From positions 599,548-663,547 of the forward strand of contig NW_019091506.1 of NCBI RefSeq assembly GCF_001949145.1: a stretch of 64,000 nucleotides of DNA, written 5' to 3'. Within the stretch, counting starts at the first letter, position 1, and each line of letters opens with the position of its first letter. Below are positions 1-11,109 of this stretch, in pieces. The notes beneath the pieces are model-generated. The model had not been told where the DNA came from, did no database searches, and saw nothing but the letters and a program-made list of their open reading frames with translations. The DNA is from Acanthaster planci. Lineage: Eukaryota > Echinodermata > Asteroidea > Valvatida > Acanthasteridae. A program made the position numbers and the translations under genes.

Positions 1-3000
1 GATGACTACGACAAACGTCTTCTCAATACATTTGCTAAGGTATGTACAGCCTGTGTGGAAGTTCCTTGGAATGCGCTTGGAATTCAAGACTGGAAGTACG
101 AGAATTGGCTGAATGACAACCAATGACTGAGCCTCATTTTTCACACCATGACTATGTGCCATCCATTCCTCAACAAAAGTGCTATACCAGAAAGGTGGCT
201 ACCATGCACAGCCTCTAGAACTCGCAAGAGTCAGCTTCATAACTGACATCTCTTTAACCTTTATGCAGTAGGTTGTAACAGCACTGTCATTGTCACAATA
301 GGTGTGGTTTGGAGAGCACATGTTTGCCGACACCTTTAAGTTCTACACCGGCTACACCATCCCCAAGTGTAAGACGGTGCAGGAGTACCACGAGTTCATT
401 GACAAGCTGCCACTGACTGACACGCCGGAGGTCTTTGGACTGCACCCCAATGCAGACATCACGTAAGTCACTCATCGTGCTTGCGTGGTAATAGTTATTT
501 ACCCGTGTTATGAACTAGGAACCTGGATTTAGTAACTAGCGTAATGAGCTTAGTTACTTTGCTGCTTCCATGCCCTCGTCTCTGCTAAAGTAGCCTGATT
601 AAGGCGTGTTTATGGTCATCATAAATTTGAATCTGAAGTCATGAAGCAATCACTATGAGCAGAGCTTTGTATAGAGAGAGTATGGCCAACTTCAGACATC
701 GGAACCAAAATGGCTGTTCATTAGGTGTGCAGTACAGCTTGCAGCTATTGTCCATGCACACTGATGCATAATACACCATTTTGGTTCCAACAATCGAGAC
801 ATTCATGTCGCAATGCTCTCTAAACAGCTCTTTCGAGGAGTTTTGTCAATGTTGTAATGTGTTTGCCTTTTACGAACCCCCGAGTTGCAAAACTTATTTT
901 GACACGCAGCTCCATGTTTGCACGAAGTGGTTGCTGAATAATAAGAAGAAATGATTCGATGTCTACCTAAATTGTATAAAAAAAGATGACAGTTGTACAG
1001 AAAGGTATCAATGCACAAGGCTCATTTCCTCATACACGGCTTCTGTGGATTTTGAGTCACTGCTGCGGATAAGTGCACATCCCTGGTAGATCTCTCCACA
1101 AACTACCAAGTATAGGAAGCACAATATTAGCACACTCGGTAGCTGCAAAGAACTCACTAGCTGGCTGCGCCTATTTTCCATGGACAGGTGCGTCACTGTC
1201 AAACAAAGCCAAGATTTTCTTGGGGAGGCAGCCGAGTCTCCTGCTACCAGGCTCATTGTGTATTGTTTGGCCAAATCCATTCGCGATCTCGCAGGTATCA
1301 GAGCAACACTGGCATCGAGGTGCTCAACACCATCCTGAACATCCAGCCCAAGGACGTCGGGGGAGGCGGGGGTGAGACCAGAGAGGCCACCGTCTTCAGG
1401 ATGGCCGAAGATATGCTGAGTAAATTGCCCCCGGACTACGTGCCGCATGAGGTATACCTGCCGAAGGCTGCGTCCGAATCTCTTGTCTGGAGCTAGGTCT
1501 AGGTCTTTGCTCCATTGAAAATGAGTGGAGATGTGCAGACAATACACCTAGCCGTAGCTCTGGAAGCCTGTTTCGGACACGGCCTCAGTGTCATGCTGAA
1601 ATGGATGGAGTGCCGCAATAAAGTCTCTTTAACCCTTAAAAGGCCAGGTCTCAATTAAAGTCAGTTAAATTAATTGGGGCTGAATATTTGAATGTATCAT
1701 TAGGATCGCTACCATCTCCCTGTGTTCCTAACATCAGCTGCCCAGACTCGTCAATTTGTGAGATGTGGGCCTGTGAAATGTGGAGCAGATTCCATAATGA
1801 GGCCTGAGCGGTACCAAGAGAGAGAGCGGTTCGCCTTGCATTGGACGCTCCTTTGGTGGGAACTGTAATTGGCCGTTTCCCAAGCGACTTTGAAAGGCAT
1901 GCATTTTGGTTGCATGACTACTAAATGAACACTGCCCACCAACATGGCTCTTTTCAACCAATGAGGGGGTGCTTCTGCTCAAGGCGGAGAAGAGGGCATG
2001 TGTATGTTAGCTTAGGAAAGCTGTCAGCATTTCTTATCCTGTTCAACACTTTTGACTTTCCTTCACTGGATAATTTCAGTTAATATTCCCGCTTCACCTG
2101 AAATATTGCCATTTCCGTTAATTGAAATTTCCCACCTGTCATGATCATTCTTCTCAAGTAATGCTCCCGAAAACAAGTGGAAATGAATTCTGAAATGCTT
2201 TGCCATCAACTGACCGTCAGCTCACTGCCATTGCGACTTGCAGGTGCGAGCGCGTCTGGTCAAGATGGGCGCCCTGTCCTCCATGAACATCTTCCTGCGT
2301 CAGGAGATTGACCGTATGCAGCGCATCATCAGCCTGGTCCGCTCCACACTGACCGATCTCAAGCTGGCCATCGAGGGAACCATCATCATGAGTGAGGTGG
2401 GTGTGTCGGTGTGAGGCACTATGCTCTGATCAATTGAGCCTCCCCCATGGCATTCCAACCAATCGCAGCTGTGATTAAAGTTTAGGGCCTCAATGGAAAA
2501 AGTTTTGTAACGTTTTTTTGCATTATCCCTGCTTTTCCCAGTGACTGGTTTTTCTCTTTCTCTCAACAGTCTAGCCGTCTGTGTTCCACCGCTGTCTGTA
2601 TCTGCGTCTGTTTGTATTGTGAAAAAGAGAGTAAATCAAATCAAAATCCAATATGCGTGCACAGAGGTCCTAAAGATTCAGGGTGTCCTACATTTTACCA
2701 CTTTTGTGGTAAATCAAATCTGCCAGAATTAACATAGTCATACCGTTGGGGAGAGAAATCGATGATGCCTTGTTGAAAGCCCGGCCATTAAATGCCCAGC
2801 ATTTTATTGGTGTCATCATTGCTACCCCTCTGGCATGTCTGGATGTTTTGTAAATTTCTCCCAGGGCTGGGTTAATGTTGTGTAGGCCCCTAGCCACCAG
2901 TGTTCTGCAGGCTCTCTACAACTATAGGCATATAATTACAAGCATCAACTTTATGGTGCTGGCATAAGGTACTGATGAAGCTTCGCATTCCGTGTTGATG

Positions 3001-4910
3001 CCAAGCTGGAGTAAGCCATAAACTATCTAAATTCTATTCCTGTCATTCCTGTGGTAATTTGTGTGGTAACAAGCAGGCCTTTAACCACTTCCTGCTGGGG
3101 CAGTTATCAAAGATGATGATGCTGGGCCGGGATGTTTATCTTTTTTTTCTGTTTTCAACATTCTGTAAAAATTCCTATCTTCATTTACTGGACACTTACA
3201 AACACGTGAAGGACTGTCTGGTGTCCGCTCTAGCCTGACAGACAAAAATCTATTGACACCTGAGTATTTCAGCCAGGCCTGCAGCCTTGTAAAAAGAGCC
3301 CAGATTGTGCGATGTTATATATCTTTCTTTTGTTCACGAACCTGGCTCAGTGTGCTGCTGACATCTTTTCAATAGGGGCCAGATTTGCATGCAGCGGTGC
3401 TGTGTGGCTCATCGCTGCGGTGGAGCACTTTTGTCCCCATTGGTAATCCGCTTGCTCTAAACGCCTGAAACCGTGGTATACTGTTTCAAAACAAGGCTGG
3501 ATTATCTCCACTTTTGAGAGTGAAAAATGTTGGTAATGCCCAGCAGCCTGGTCTTTTGTTCGGAGNNNNNNNNNNNNNNNNNNNNNNNNNNNNNNNNNNN
3601 NNNNNNNNNNNNNNNNNNNNNNNNNNNNNNNNNNNNNNNNNNNNNNNNNNNNNNNNNNNNNNNNNNNNNNNNNNNNNNNNNNNNNNNNNNNNNNNNNNNN
3701 NNNNNNNNNNNNNNNNNNNNNNNNNNNNNNNNNNNNNNNNNNNNNNNNNNNNNNNNNNNNNNNNNNNNNNNNNNNNNNNNNNNNNNNNNNNNNNNNNNNN
3801 NNNNNNNNNNNNNNNNNNNNNNNNNNNNNNNNNNNNNNNNNNNNNNNNNNNNNNNNNNNNNNNNNNNNNNNNNNNNNNNNNNNNNNNNNNNNNNNNNNNN
3901 NNNNNNNNNNNNNNNNNNNNNNNNNNNNNNNNNNNNNNNNNNNNNNNNNNNNNNNNNNNNNNNNNNNNNNNNNNNNNNNNNNNNNNNNNNNNNNNNNNNN
4001 NNNNNNNNNNNNNNNNNNNNNNNNNNNNNNNNNNNNNNNNNNNNNNNNNNNNNNNNNNNNNNNNNNNNNNNNNNNNNNNNNNNNNNNNNNNNNNNNNNNN
4101 NNNNNNNNNNNNNNNNNNNNNNNNNNNNNNNNNNNNNNNNNNNNNNNNNNNNNNNNNNNNNNNNNNNNNNNNNNNNNNNNNNNNNNNNNNNNNNNNNNNN
4201 NNNNNNNNNNNNNNNNNNNNNNNNNNNNNNNNNNNNNNNNNNNNNNNNNNNNNNNNNNNNNNNNNNNNNNNNNNNNNNNNNNNNNNNNNNNNNNNNNNNN
4301 NNNNNNNNNNNNNNNNNNNNNNNNNNNNNNNNNNNNNNNNNNNNNNNNNNNNNNNNNNNNNNNNNNNNNNNNNNNNNNNNNNNNNNNNNNNNNNNNNNNN
4401 NNNNNNNNNNNNNNNNNNNNNNNNNNNNNNNNNNNNNNNNCCCCATCCCACCCCACCCCACCCCACCCCCTGGGGCATCCAAGTCTAAACCATGGTGGGA
4501 GGTTGGCCTTCCTACTTTTGTAAACTTGTTATACTTTACATACACACGGTTCACCTGGGTCCTTGCCACCACACACTACTAAATCAGAAATAAACGGGAT
4601 TGCTTTGACATCTGATTTACAGGAGGGGGTCTACATCCACGGCCTGTACCTTGACGGTGCCAGCTGGGATCGCAAGGGCTGCAAACTGGTGGACCCCACC
4701 CCCAAGGTGCTGTTTGTCAACCTGCCGGTGGTCCACATGTTTGCCATCAACTCCACAGCACCCAAGGACTCTCGACTGTATCAGTGCCCCGTCTACAAGA
4801 AACCCAAGCGTACAGACCTGACGTACATCACACCGATATGGCTGAAGACGACCCAGAATCCTGACCACTGGACCCTCAGGGGCGTAGCCTTGTTGTGTGA
4901 TATCAAGTAG
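1..4910 (+). CDS. Axonemal outer-arm dynein heavy chain, DNAH5/DNAH8 type, C-terminal exons (partial)
   Basis: Dynein heavy chains are the ATP-driven motors of cilia; the DNAH5/8 class sits in the outer arm. Seen here are five exons: 1..39 (entered mid-gene), 302..462, 1295..1451, 2244..2396 and 4623..4910, each bounded by GT/AG sites with compatible phases. They encode about 265 residues of the C-terminal domain after the last AAA module. Diagnostic stretches are [60 protein letters not shown] and the ending [13 protein letters not shown], which I know as typical of DNAH5/8 rather than DNAH3/7/9/11. Between SE (2396) and EGVYIHG (4623) roughly 100 residues expected from the family are missing; their exon(s) should lie in the assembly gap. 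DNAH5 versus DNAH8 cannot be decided from this end. The stop is TAG at 4908..4910. Confidence 0.9.
1790..1990 (+). repeat. Dispersed repeat, family E (copy 1), in a dynein intron
   Basis: A block centred on ACCAACATGGCTCTTTTCAA followed by GGGGGTGCTTCTGCTC is shared with 53405..53640 (same strand), and its first half with 49540..49690 (opposite strand). The copies are diverged and I do not see clear terminal repeats or a coding frame, so the element class is unknown. Confidence 0.5.
3083..3565 (-). mobile_element. TTAA-ended MITE, reverse copy, cut by the assembly gap
   Basis: It begins TTTAACCACTTCCTGCTGGGG and then matches, in reverse complement, the copies at 24331..25474. Shared landmarks are TTTCAAAACAAGGCTGGATTA, GCACTTTTGTCCCCA and the segment around GTTCACGAACCTGGC. 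About 100 bp of the element should continue into the N run. The TTAA end suggests a piggyBac-like mechanism (inference). Confidence 0.7.
3566..4440. other. Assembly gap (875 N)
   Basis: A run of N inside the dynein gene. It is flanked on the left by a reverse-oriented copy of a TTAA-ended MITE and on the right by a C-rich CCCCA simple repeat (4441..4470). The dynein exon(s) missing between 2396 and 4623 most likely lie here. Open frames that cross the N run are artefacts. Confidence 0.97.
4623..4910 (+). CDS. Last coding exon of the DNAH5/8-like dynein
   Basis: The exon follows the acceptor ATTTACAG and runs in phase 0 for 95 residues to TAG. It carries the end of the dynein C-terminal domain, including [30 protein letters not shown] and [12 protein letters not shown]. 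Codon use is GC-rich against AT-rich flanks, which helps fix the boundaries. Candidate poly(A) signals downstream are ATTAAA at 5221 and AATAAA at 5921; I cannot say which is used. Confidence 0.92.
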   Translation, partial: EGVYIHGLYLDGASWDRKGCKLVDPTPKVLFVNLPVVHMFAINSTAPKDSRLYQCPVYKKPKRTDLTYITPIWLKTTQNPDHWTLRGVALLCDIK

Positions 4911-7469
4911 AGTCTTGTGCTACTGACTCTGTGGATATTCTTTAGTTTTATGTTTGTTTGGTCAATTATATCTGGAGTTACCGGCCGTCATTCCTGCCAT
5001 CTGAAATTTCGTAGATTTGGGTTCATTGGAGAAAAAAAATTGGTTCTTTTAAAAAATACTGGCTTCCTCAAGATTGTTGGGTCAAACTGGGAGTACTTGC
5101 AAGACTCTTCACTTTTTGGTTTAGCCTTCCCCAAAAAACAGATTTTTGACGTAAACTAAAGAAATTTGAAATAGTAACCCTGATGTTGTTGTCAGTTTTA
5201 GTTACTGTTGAAACGTTCGGATTAAAACCAAGTTCATTGTGATTTTCCATTGTTTTGTTTTCCTGCTGATGAATTTCACAATTGAAATCAAATTAATTAA
5301 CACTGGGTGTTTGATTTTAATATGCTAAAAGTTTTTTTTGAGGACGTAAAGGCAGAGCTTAAAAAGGTTATTAATTGGCAAAGTTGCACCTCACGAGTTG
5401 GTTTCCATGTGCCATTTTGGTGCATTCTTCTTGCCACAAAACGTATGACTGCACGACGACTTGCCTCACAGATCTGCTTCACGCAAGAACTGGTTGTTTG
5501 GGTTTGCTCCCTCAGGAATATGCATGCTGTACAAGCATTTTTTGTGCAGCAAAGTTTCTTTGTTGAAAAGTTGGAGTTGGTTTCGAATGTGGTATGGTGA
5601 TTCCTTTCACAATTCTTTCTTGTTTGTTGAAAGTGTTGAAATATTAAAATTTCTGTGGAGGTCTGCGGAGATAACGTTCATAAATGATGTGAGGTTATTG
5701 TGTGGTGATTTATTCTGGATTTGTAATCACACTTTACAATATTCTTTACAGTCACTTAACAGGAAAGACTGAACGTTTATTTGAAGCTTGGAAATGCGTT
5801 AAACGTCTTTATGGAGTTGGTTCAAGCAGGTTTGGTTTTTATTTTTTTGATGTTTTACTGCTTAGAATACAACAGGGCAAGGTAGGGGTGATGACCATTT
5901 CACTTGTCGGTAGTTCAGAAAATAAAAGCCACAGTAAAATAAACGCATGGTCGAATTGGGATAGTAACTGTGATATAAAAACAATGTGGACTACAAGACG
6001 ATCTTTTTATGAGCGAGAACCAGCTTAGTTCACAGCTAACAAACCGATTTCCAGCACTGTCAACTTCTCAAGTTTCATTTTCATCAAAATTACCAAAATG
6101 AAAACCCCAGCATTCTTTGTTTTTTTAACTGCAAGGGAGCTTAAAATTGAGTATTCTAGTTAAAAAAGCACTTCAAAGGAAGTACTAGCATTTTATCTTG
6201 TTTTTCTGTCTCTGAGAGTGTGATAAAAAGTGAGTGTCTGGGATATTAGGTCAGACCCTTACGAGTTAAACCATTTTCCCTAAAAGAAAATATTTAAGAA
6301 TGAAAAAAAGAACAAGACTTGACACTCTGGTTGAAAAGACAGTGCAACAAGTTAACATACATGTACATACAGCCAGCATGCGATGAACCGAAAGGAAAAC
6401 CCAACTGAGAAAGCCTGCAGGCAGTGTGTTGAAGTTGGAATATCAAAGTTTGCTTTTTATTTAAATGCACGTAACAAGTTGAGGAAGCGGGGAAAAAATA
6501 CATCAAATGACCAAAGAATCCATAAAAGCAGTAGTCTTATCAACTCGGCACTTGCCAGTGACAGTCTTTGATGCAAGCAAGAACACTGGTTGTGCGTAAG
6601 ATTGACTTTTACACATATCATGCAATAAATAATTTACACCTTGCTATACAGAATGAGCAAGATACAGAGATTCTAAGCATATTTCAGCAGGGAACCAGTC
6701 ACATCAAGCATACAGCATCTATGACTGGCAACCTGGATTTTGCTAAACTCAACACATGCTTTTGGTGCTTAGCTAATTTGTGGCTAACAGCTGTGTGAAA
6801 TTGGGCCCTGGCCATTTGCTGTTGTCAATCCAGGACAGTGAGTTTCCTCTCGAGTGAACTCAAAGAAAGATTCACCTGTTACCCAGACCCTCAGACAGGC
6901 TACTGGAATGAGGGGAATGTAAACCCAATGTTAAGGCTCACCAGGTAACAAGAGAGTGTCTTGGACAGGCCTGAAAGTTCTGCCTACGGCTGCAAAACAG
7001 CACATAGCCTATGAAAGCCACTGGCTTGTGGCTGAAGACACTGTTCATAGACCCTTGTGTAACTACATCTACTAGCCATAGCCAATTGATGTGGAAACAG
7101 CCACAAACTACCTTGTTTCTCATCGTCACCACCAAGGATGTGACTTGTGTGACAAGTCCATCATCGGCGAGTCCTACACAAGTTTCTTGCATGCGAGTTT
7201 ACAGTGAGGTTAACTACAATCAACATGAATTCTATTTTATCTTCCTGTTTGGAATAACTGAATTGTATCCCATTAATGTCACTGTATCCTCTCACAATAT
7301 AGTAAAATGTGAAAAACACTCTCAAAGGTCTCAATTAATAATGACATTAAATTTACATGTAGCTGAATACTGTCTTCAAAATTAAACACAAAGGTGTTGT
7401 CCTAATTAACATGCATGTACGTGTTAGCTATAAAATTAGGTACATGTATTAGATAACTGAGAAAAACAT

Positions 7470-7745
7470 TCTAGCAAGTCTGGTCTGAGCCAGTTTAGTT
7501 CGTCAGGTTTCCTTGGCATGAAACGACTGCGAATATTTCTATTCTCTCCTGGACGAGATGCCAGTCCATCGCAGGTTGCTTCACCAGCTAATGCTGGTAC
7601 CCATTTATGCTCCTGGGTGGCGAGAGGCAAGCAGGGATGAAGTGGCTTGCGCCAAGGGCCTCAACATACAGCCAACAGCTGGATTCGAACCTCCAACCCT
7701 AAGATTGGAAACCACAGACGCTAACCACTTGGCCATTCAACTGGC
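7470..7745 (-). repeat. tRNA-derived SINE, family B (copy 1)
   Basis: Read on the minus strand it has a tRNA-like head with an A-box-like TGGCCAAGTGGTTAGCGTC and a B box in GGAGGTTCGAATCC (7681..7694). A body follows with CATTAGCTGGTGAAGCAACC and GCGATGGACTGGCATCTCG. The body matches 45739..45905, which shows a dispersed family. The head-plus-body layout is typical of RNA polymerase III SINEs. Confidence 0.7.
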
Positions 7746-8574
7746 CTACGAAGCAGGAAGAAATCCTTGGCAGGAAATTGAATTTAGAATTCTTTACTAG
7801 GAAAACTAAAAAACCTAACAATGGCATGCATTAAAGTTCCAAAAACAAATGCTGCATTGAACAGTAAATACAAAACATCATACAATAGGAGGTGATTCAA
7901 ATACCATTTTTGTTCGTCACAGATTTGTACATACGTTTCAAGATTCAGTTGAGTTTGGATGGCCTCTCACAATGCAGCAGCATTCAGGAGACGCTGGTCT
8001 GTTTAACTTGGCTCACCCTTCACCAGGTCTGCAACTGCTGCTTCACAGTTGAACTTGTCAGTCATCAATATTGCCCTATTTGGACAGCCTATTAGGTCAC
8101 AAATCTTGTGCAATCTGACCAATCACAAGGCTTGTTCTAGCAGCCTGCAAAATATTGCATGGGTATTTCCATATTAAGGGGAGCTTTGCTTAAACATTGC
8201 CGCATATGGAACAAAGACAATAATAAAACATTTCAATTGCAAAAATTTGATTGGCTGTTCAAAAAACCTGAAAACAAACACAAACTACATGTTCTAAAAC
8301 ATACGTGGTAAATACTGTAGACTGGTCATGGTGCTTAATAAAAGGTCCAAACATCTGCACTGCAGAGCACATGGGTCACGGGCAGAAATCCCAAAAGATT
8401 AGGGATGCATTGTTCCCCCCACCAAAAAAATAGGCTGTTAGCATGTATGTACCCACAAACTTGCAACAACCTAATAAGGCCAAGACTAACACGTACAAAG
8501 CGCTAGATACCACCCACAAAATTCAGCCTTGCCTTGGAAATGCAGCCTTCTTGATTAGCAGTCATTGCTTGCTT

Positions 8575-8810
8575 GTAATTCCAGAAATTAGGGGTCCAAG
8601 AGTGACATTTTGGTGTCCCTATTACATCTGATCTTTGTTGTTTCACATGGAAATATCACCAGAATTGATTTTAAACTATTACTATTTGTTTGGCAGGTAA
8701 GTTGCATTAATTCATCACTCTTGGAAATTTGGAAATGTGTTCTGAGCAAAATCATGTCAGATGTGACAGGGACAAGAAAAAAATGGACCCCTAATTTCTG
8801 GAATTACCCA
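8575..8810. mobile_element. MITE, TGGGTAATTCCAGAAATT family (copy 1)
   Basis: The element is about 236 bp with long imperfect terminal inverted repeats. The left end reads GTAATTCCAGAAATTAGGGG and the right end, reverse complemented, reads GGGTAATTCCAGAAATTAGG; similarity extends about 50 bp inward (TGTCCC...ACATCTGA). Related copies are at 20891..21138, 52620..52858 and 63932..64000. There is no coding capacity, so movement must depend on a transposase elsewhere. The superfamily is not assigned. Confidence 0.8.
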
Positions 8811-10371
8811 TGTACTGTAATCATGTCCTTCCCTAATCAGGTTTTGACCATCAACCACTCAGTGCATTCTAAGACCTTGTGAGAACAGTGAATTTACAAA
8901 CCTTCCAGAATGAGGCTCCTCCATACTCCTGTCAACCTGTTAGTGCAGATATAACAGCTACTAAAACTACGAAGCTTGCTCAAAGAGCGCAGTCCACTTG
9001 AAACTCAAACAATGTATGCATTCCGACATAAATGCCACTTTAACTCAATAGACTGAGGACAACTGTCCCATGAACAAAAAAAAGTTGATATTGAAAATAA
9101 AGTGTAGCTGTTATTAACAATCACTTTGAACTTGCCCTAGAACCATTAGGAAACAACTTAGCAGTTGAAATCAACAGAAGATTTCAAGCAGAGCAGAGTG
9201 GAATGCCATGAGAGTAAACATTTTGTAGGCCATGGTAAGATCGTTTCACAAAAGACCTGTATACTTTCCTGCTGGCCCCATTCCAGCATGCTTAAACAAA
9301 GTGCGACTTTCAAAAGTTCATACATGTAGCATACTCGCCAACTCTTACAATTTAATTGGAACTGTTCTTATTTTTCAAATTGTCAAAGGCCTAAAATCAG
9401 AACGTAGAACCTTCTGATTTCCATAAAAAGCCCTGGTGCTATCTGCTATACTACAATGGCCATTTTTACACAGACATGTACTTAATGCATGTATTATGTA
9501 CATGTTCCTGTAAAATAGCTTCCGTCACCCAGCTTGCTATGGGCTCCTACAATGGATGGTCCGATTTCTGACTTGTCAATGTTGGCAGGTATGGTGTATG
9601 CCTTTTTCCCTCACAAGTTCTCTCACAAGACCAGTCACAATTCCCAGGGTGAACACTGCCAACGGAATGCTACTGTCACGGTTCATTTGAATAGCTTGTG
9701 ACCATGCTCAGAGACAACAATCTTACAATCACACTACAATCTACTTTTCCTTTCATTCACGCCACTTTGTACTCTCAAAACTTTTGAAAGTCGCCACGTT
9801 CTTACTCCACTACAAGACGTCCAACAGAAGGGCTTAGTGGCATCTGCTGAAGTATGAAATGTTTCCAATAACTTCTGCGTTTCTCCACTAATATTTCAAT
9901 TACAGTAGCTAGTTACATTATTTTTCTGTAGACACAGAGTAATAATTTACAAAAACTATTGACAGAAACGACGCCTGACTTGCACAGTTGAGAGAGCACG
10001 ACAGAATAGAACACCACCAAAAATATCATGTGCTAATTTTACCCCTCTATGAGCATCTGAACAATATTGGTCCATCCCTGGTGGACTAGTAGAATACGGT
10101 TGATAATTTATCATTTGCATTTGTGGATCGCAAAATAAAATGTTAAATTTGCAATTGCTGCTTTGATGGAAAAATTAACTGTTCTTTATTATTCAAAAAA
10201 TTATACAAAATCATTATAATGTATATCTCAAACCAACTTGATTCCGTTTAGTAATTCATTTTTTTTAACCATTTTCAATAATAAAAACAAAAGAGCACAT
10301 CAGTAGCTCTCACAAAGAATCTGTGAATCTACAGGTATACATAAATCTGTACAGTGCATTTTCGCAACTTA

Positions 10372-10574
10372 CAGTGTTGCAGTTGACACCATCTCAAGAC
10401 CAGACACAAGACCAGTCCCAAGACCTGTCACACGACCAATCGCAAGTACAAAGTGAATGGATGAATAATTTCACACTGATGCTTTTGTTGTTCCTTTTGA
10501 ATTCAGACTAGGAGTCTTGTGTTGCTCTTGTAATGGTCCTGTGGGGTCTTGAGATGCTCTCAATTACAACACTG
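10372..10574. mobile_element. hAT-like MITE with internal AAGACCAGACAC repeats (203 bp)
   Basis: It starts CAGTGTTGCAGTTGACACC and ends with the inverse TTACAACACTG. It is flanked by an 8-bp near-identical duplication, GCAACTTA on the left (10364..10371) and GCAACTTG on the right (10575..10582). An 8-bp duplication and CAGTG ends are hallmarks of the hAT superfamily. Short tandem units of the type CAAGACCAGACA fill the left half. It lies just 3' of the zinc-finger gene. Confidence 0.8.
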
Positions 10575-11109
10575 GCAACTTGATGCCTCTGACAGCTTCT
10601 TTCTGTTATGACTAAATAAACGCCAAAGGCTCCAGTCAAAACACATTTACTGTTCTGTATCTCTTGAATGCTCTGTGTGGAACACATGTGAGCCAGGAGA
10701 AGCATAGTCTATATGGCCGGCTCTCCACAATTAATTTGCAAACCCAAAACTTACTGAAAGGAAGTATCACATATCAAAACCTCCAAAAGAATGTTCAACA
10801 TCAACTTGGCAGAACCACTTCTCTCTAAGGCTCCACGTGTGGGCTTCAAACTATCCTTTGATGAGCTGACAAAATGATTAAAGATCACCACTGGAATTCT
10901 GCTTTCTAACTTGTGCTTGTATGACACCTCAAGATGGTTCAGGTATGTACTTGTGCCACCTGTCCCTCTCCTTTGGGGTTGTCTTTTGAAGTGCAGAAGC
11001 CTTTGTAGTTCTTGTCAATGTATTCTGAAGCACACAGGTCCTTGTTCTTGTCAATGACCTCTTAAGAGTAGAGGTCCTTTATGTCTCCTGAAGAGCAGGG
11101 ATCCTAACG
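10575..11109. other. 3' flank of the zinc-finger gene, with degenerate continuation of its coding repeat
   Basis: On the minus strand the first 135 or so bases after the stop (about 10975..11109) still encode repeat units in the same frame, interrupted by TAG at 11104 and TAA at 11062. No poly(A) signal lies close by. The nearest AATAAA on this strand is at 10185..10190, beyond the hAT-like MITE. Confidence 0.6.

Larger units (their letters stand above)
4911..10371. other. Non-coding stretch after the dynein gene
   Basis: No open frame here looks like a conserved protein. The stretch is AT-rich. It holds the dynein 3' UTR, a minus-strand SINE (7470..7745), a MITE (8575..8810) and a fragment of the hAT-like MITE near 9611..9707 that carries CACAAGACCAGTCACAA. 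I see no RNA gene in the remainder. Confidence 0.6.

Noticed and set aside
1008-1547. Minus-strand 179-residue open frame
   Set aside because: It is antisense to the dynein exon at 1295..1451, which has clear family similarity on the plus strand.
3347-4582. Several 300+ residue open frames on both strands
   Set aside because: They consist mainly of undefined residues translated from the N gap.
5702-6028. 108-residue open frame after the dynein gene
   Set aside because: No similarity, AT-rich composition like the surrounding non-coding sequence, and no splice context.
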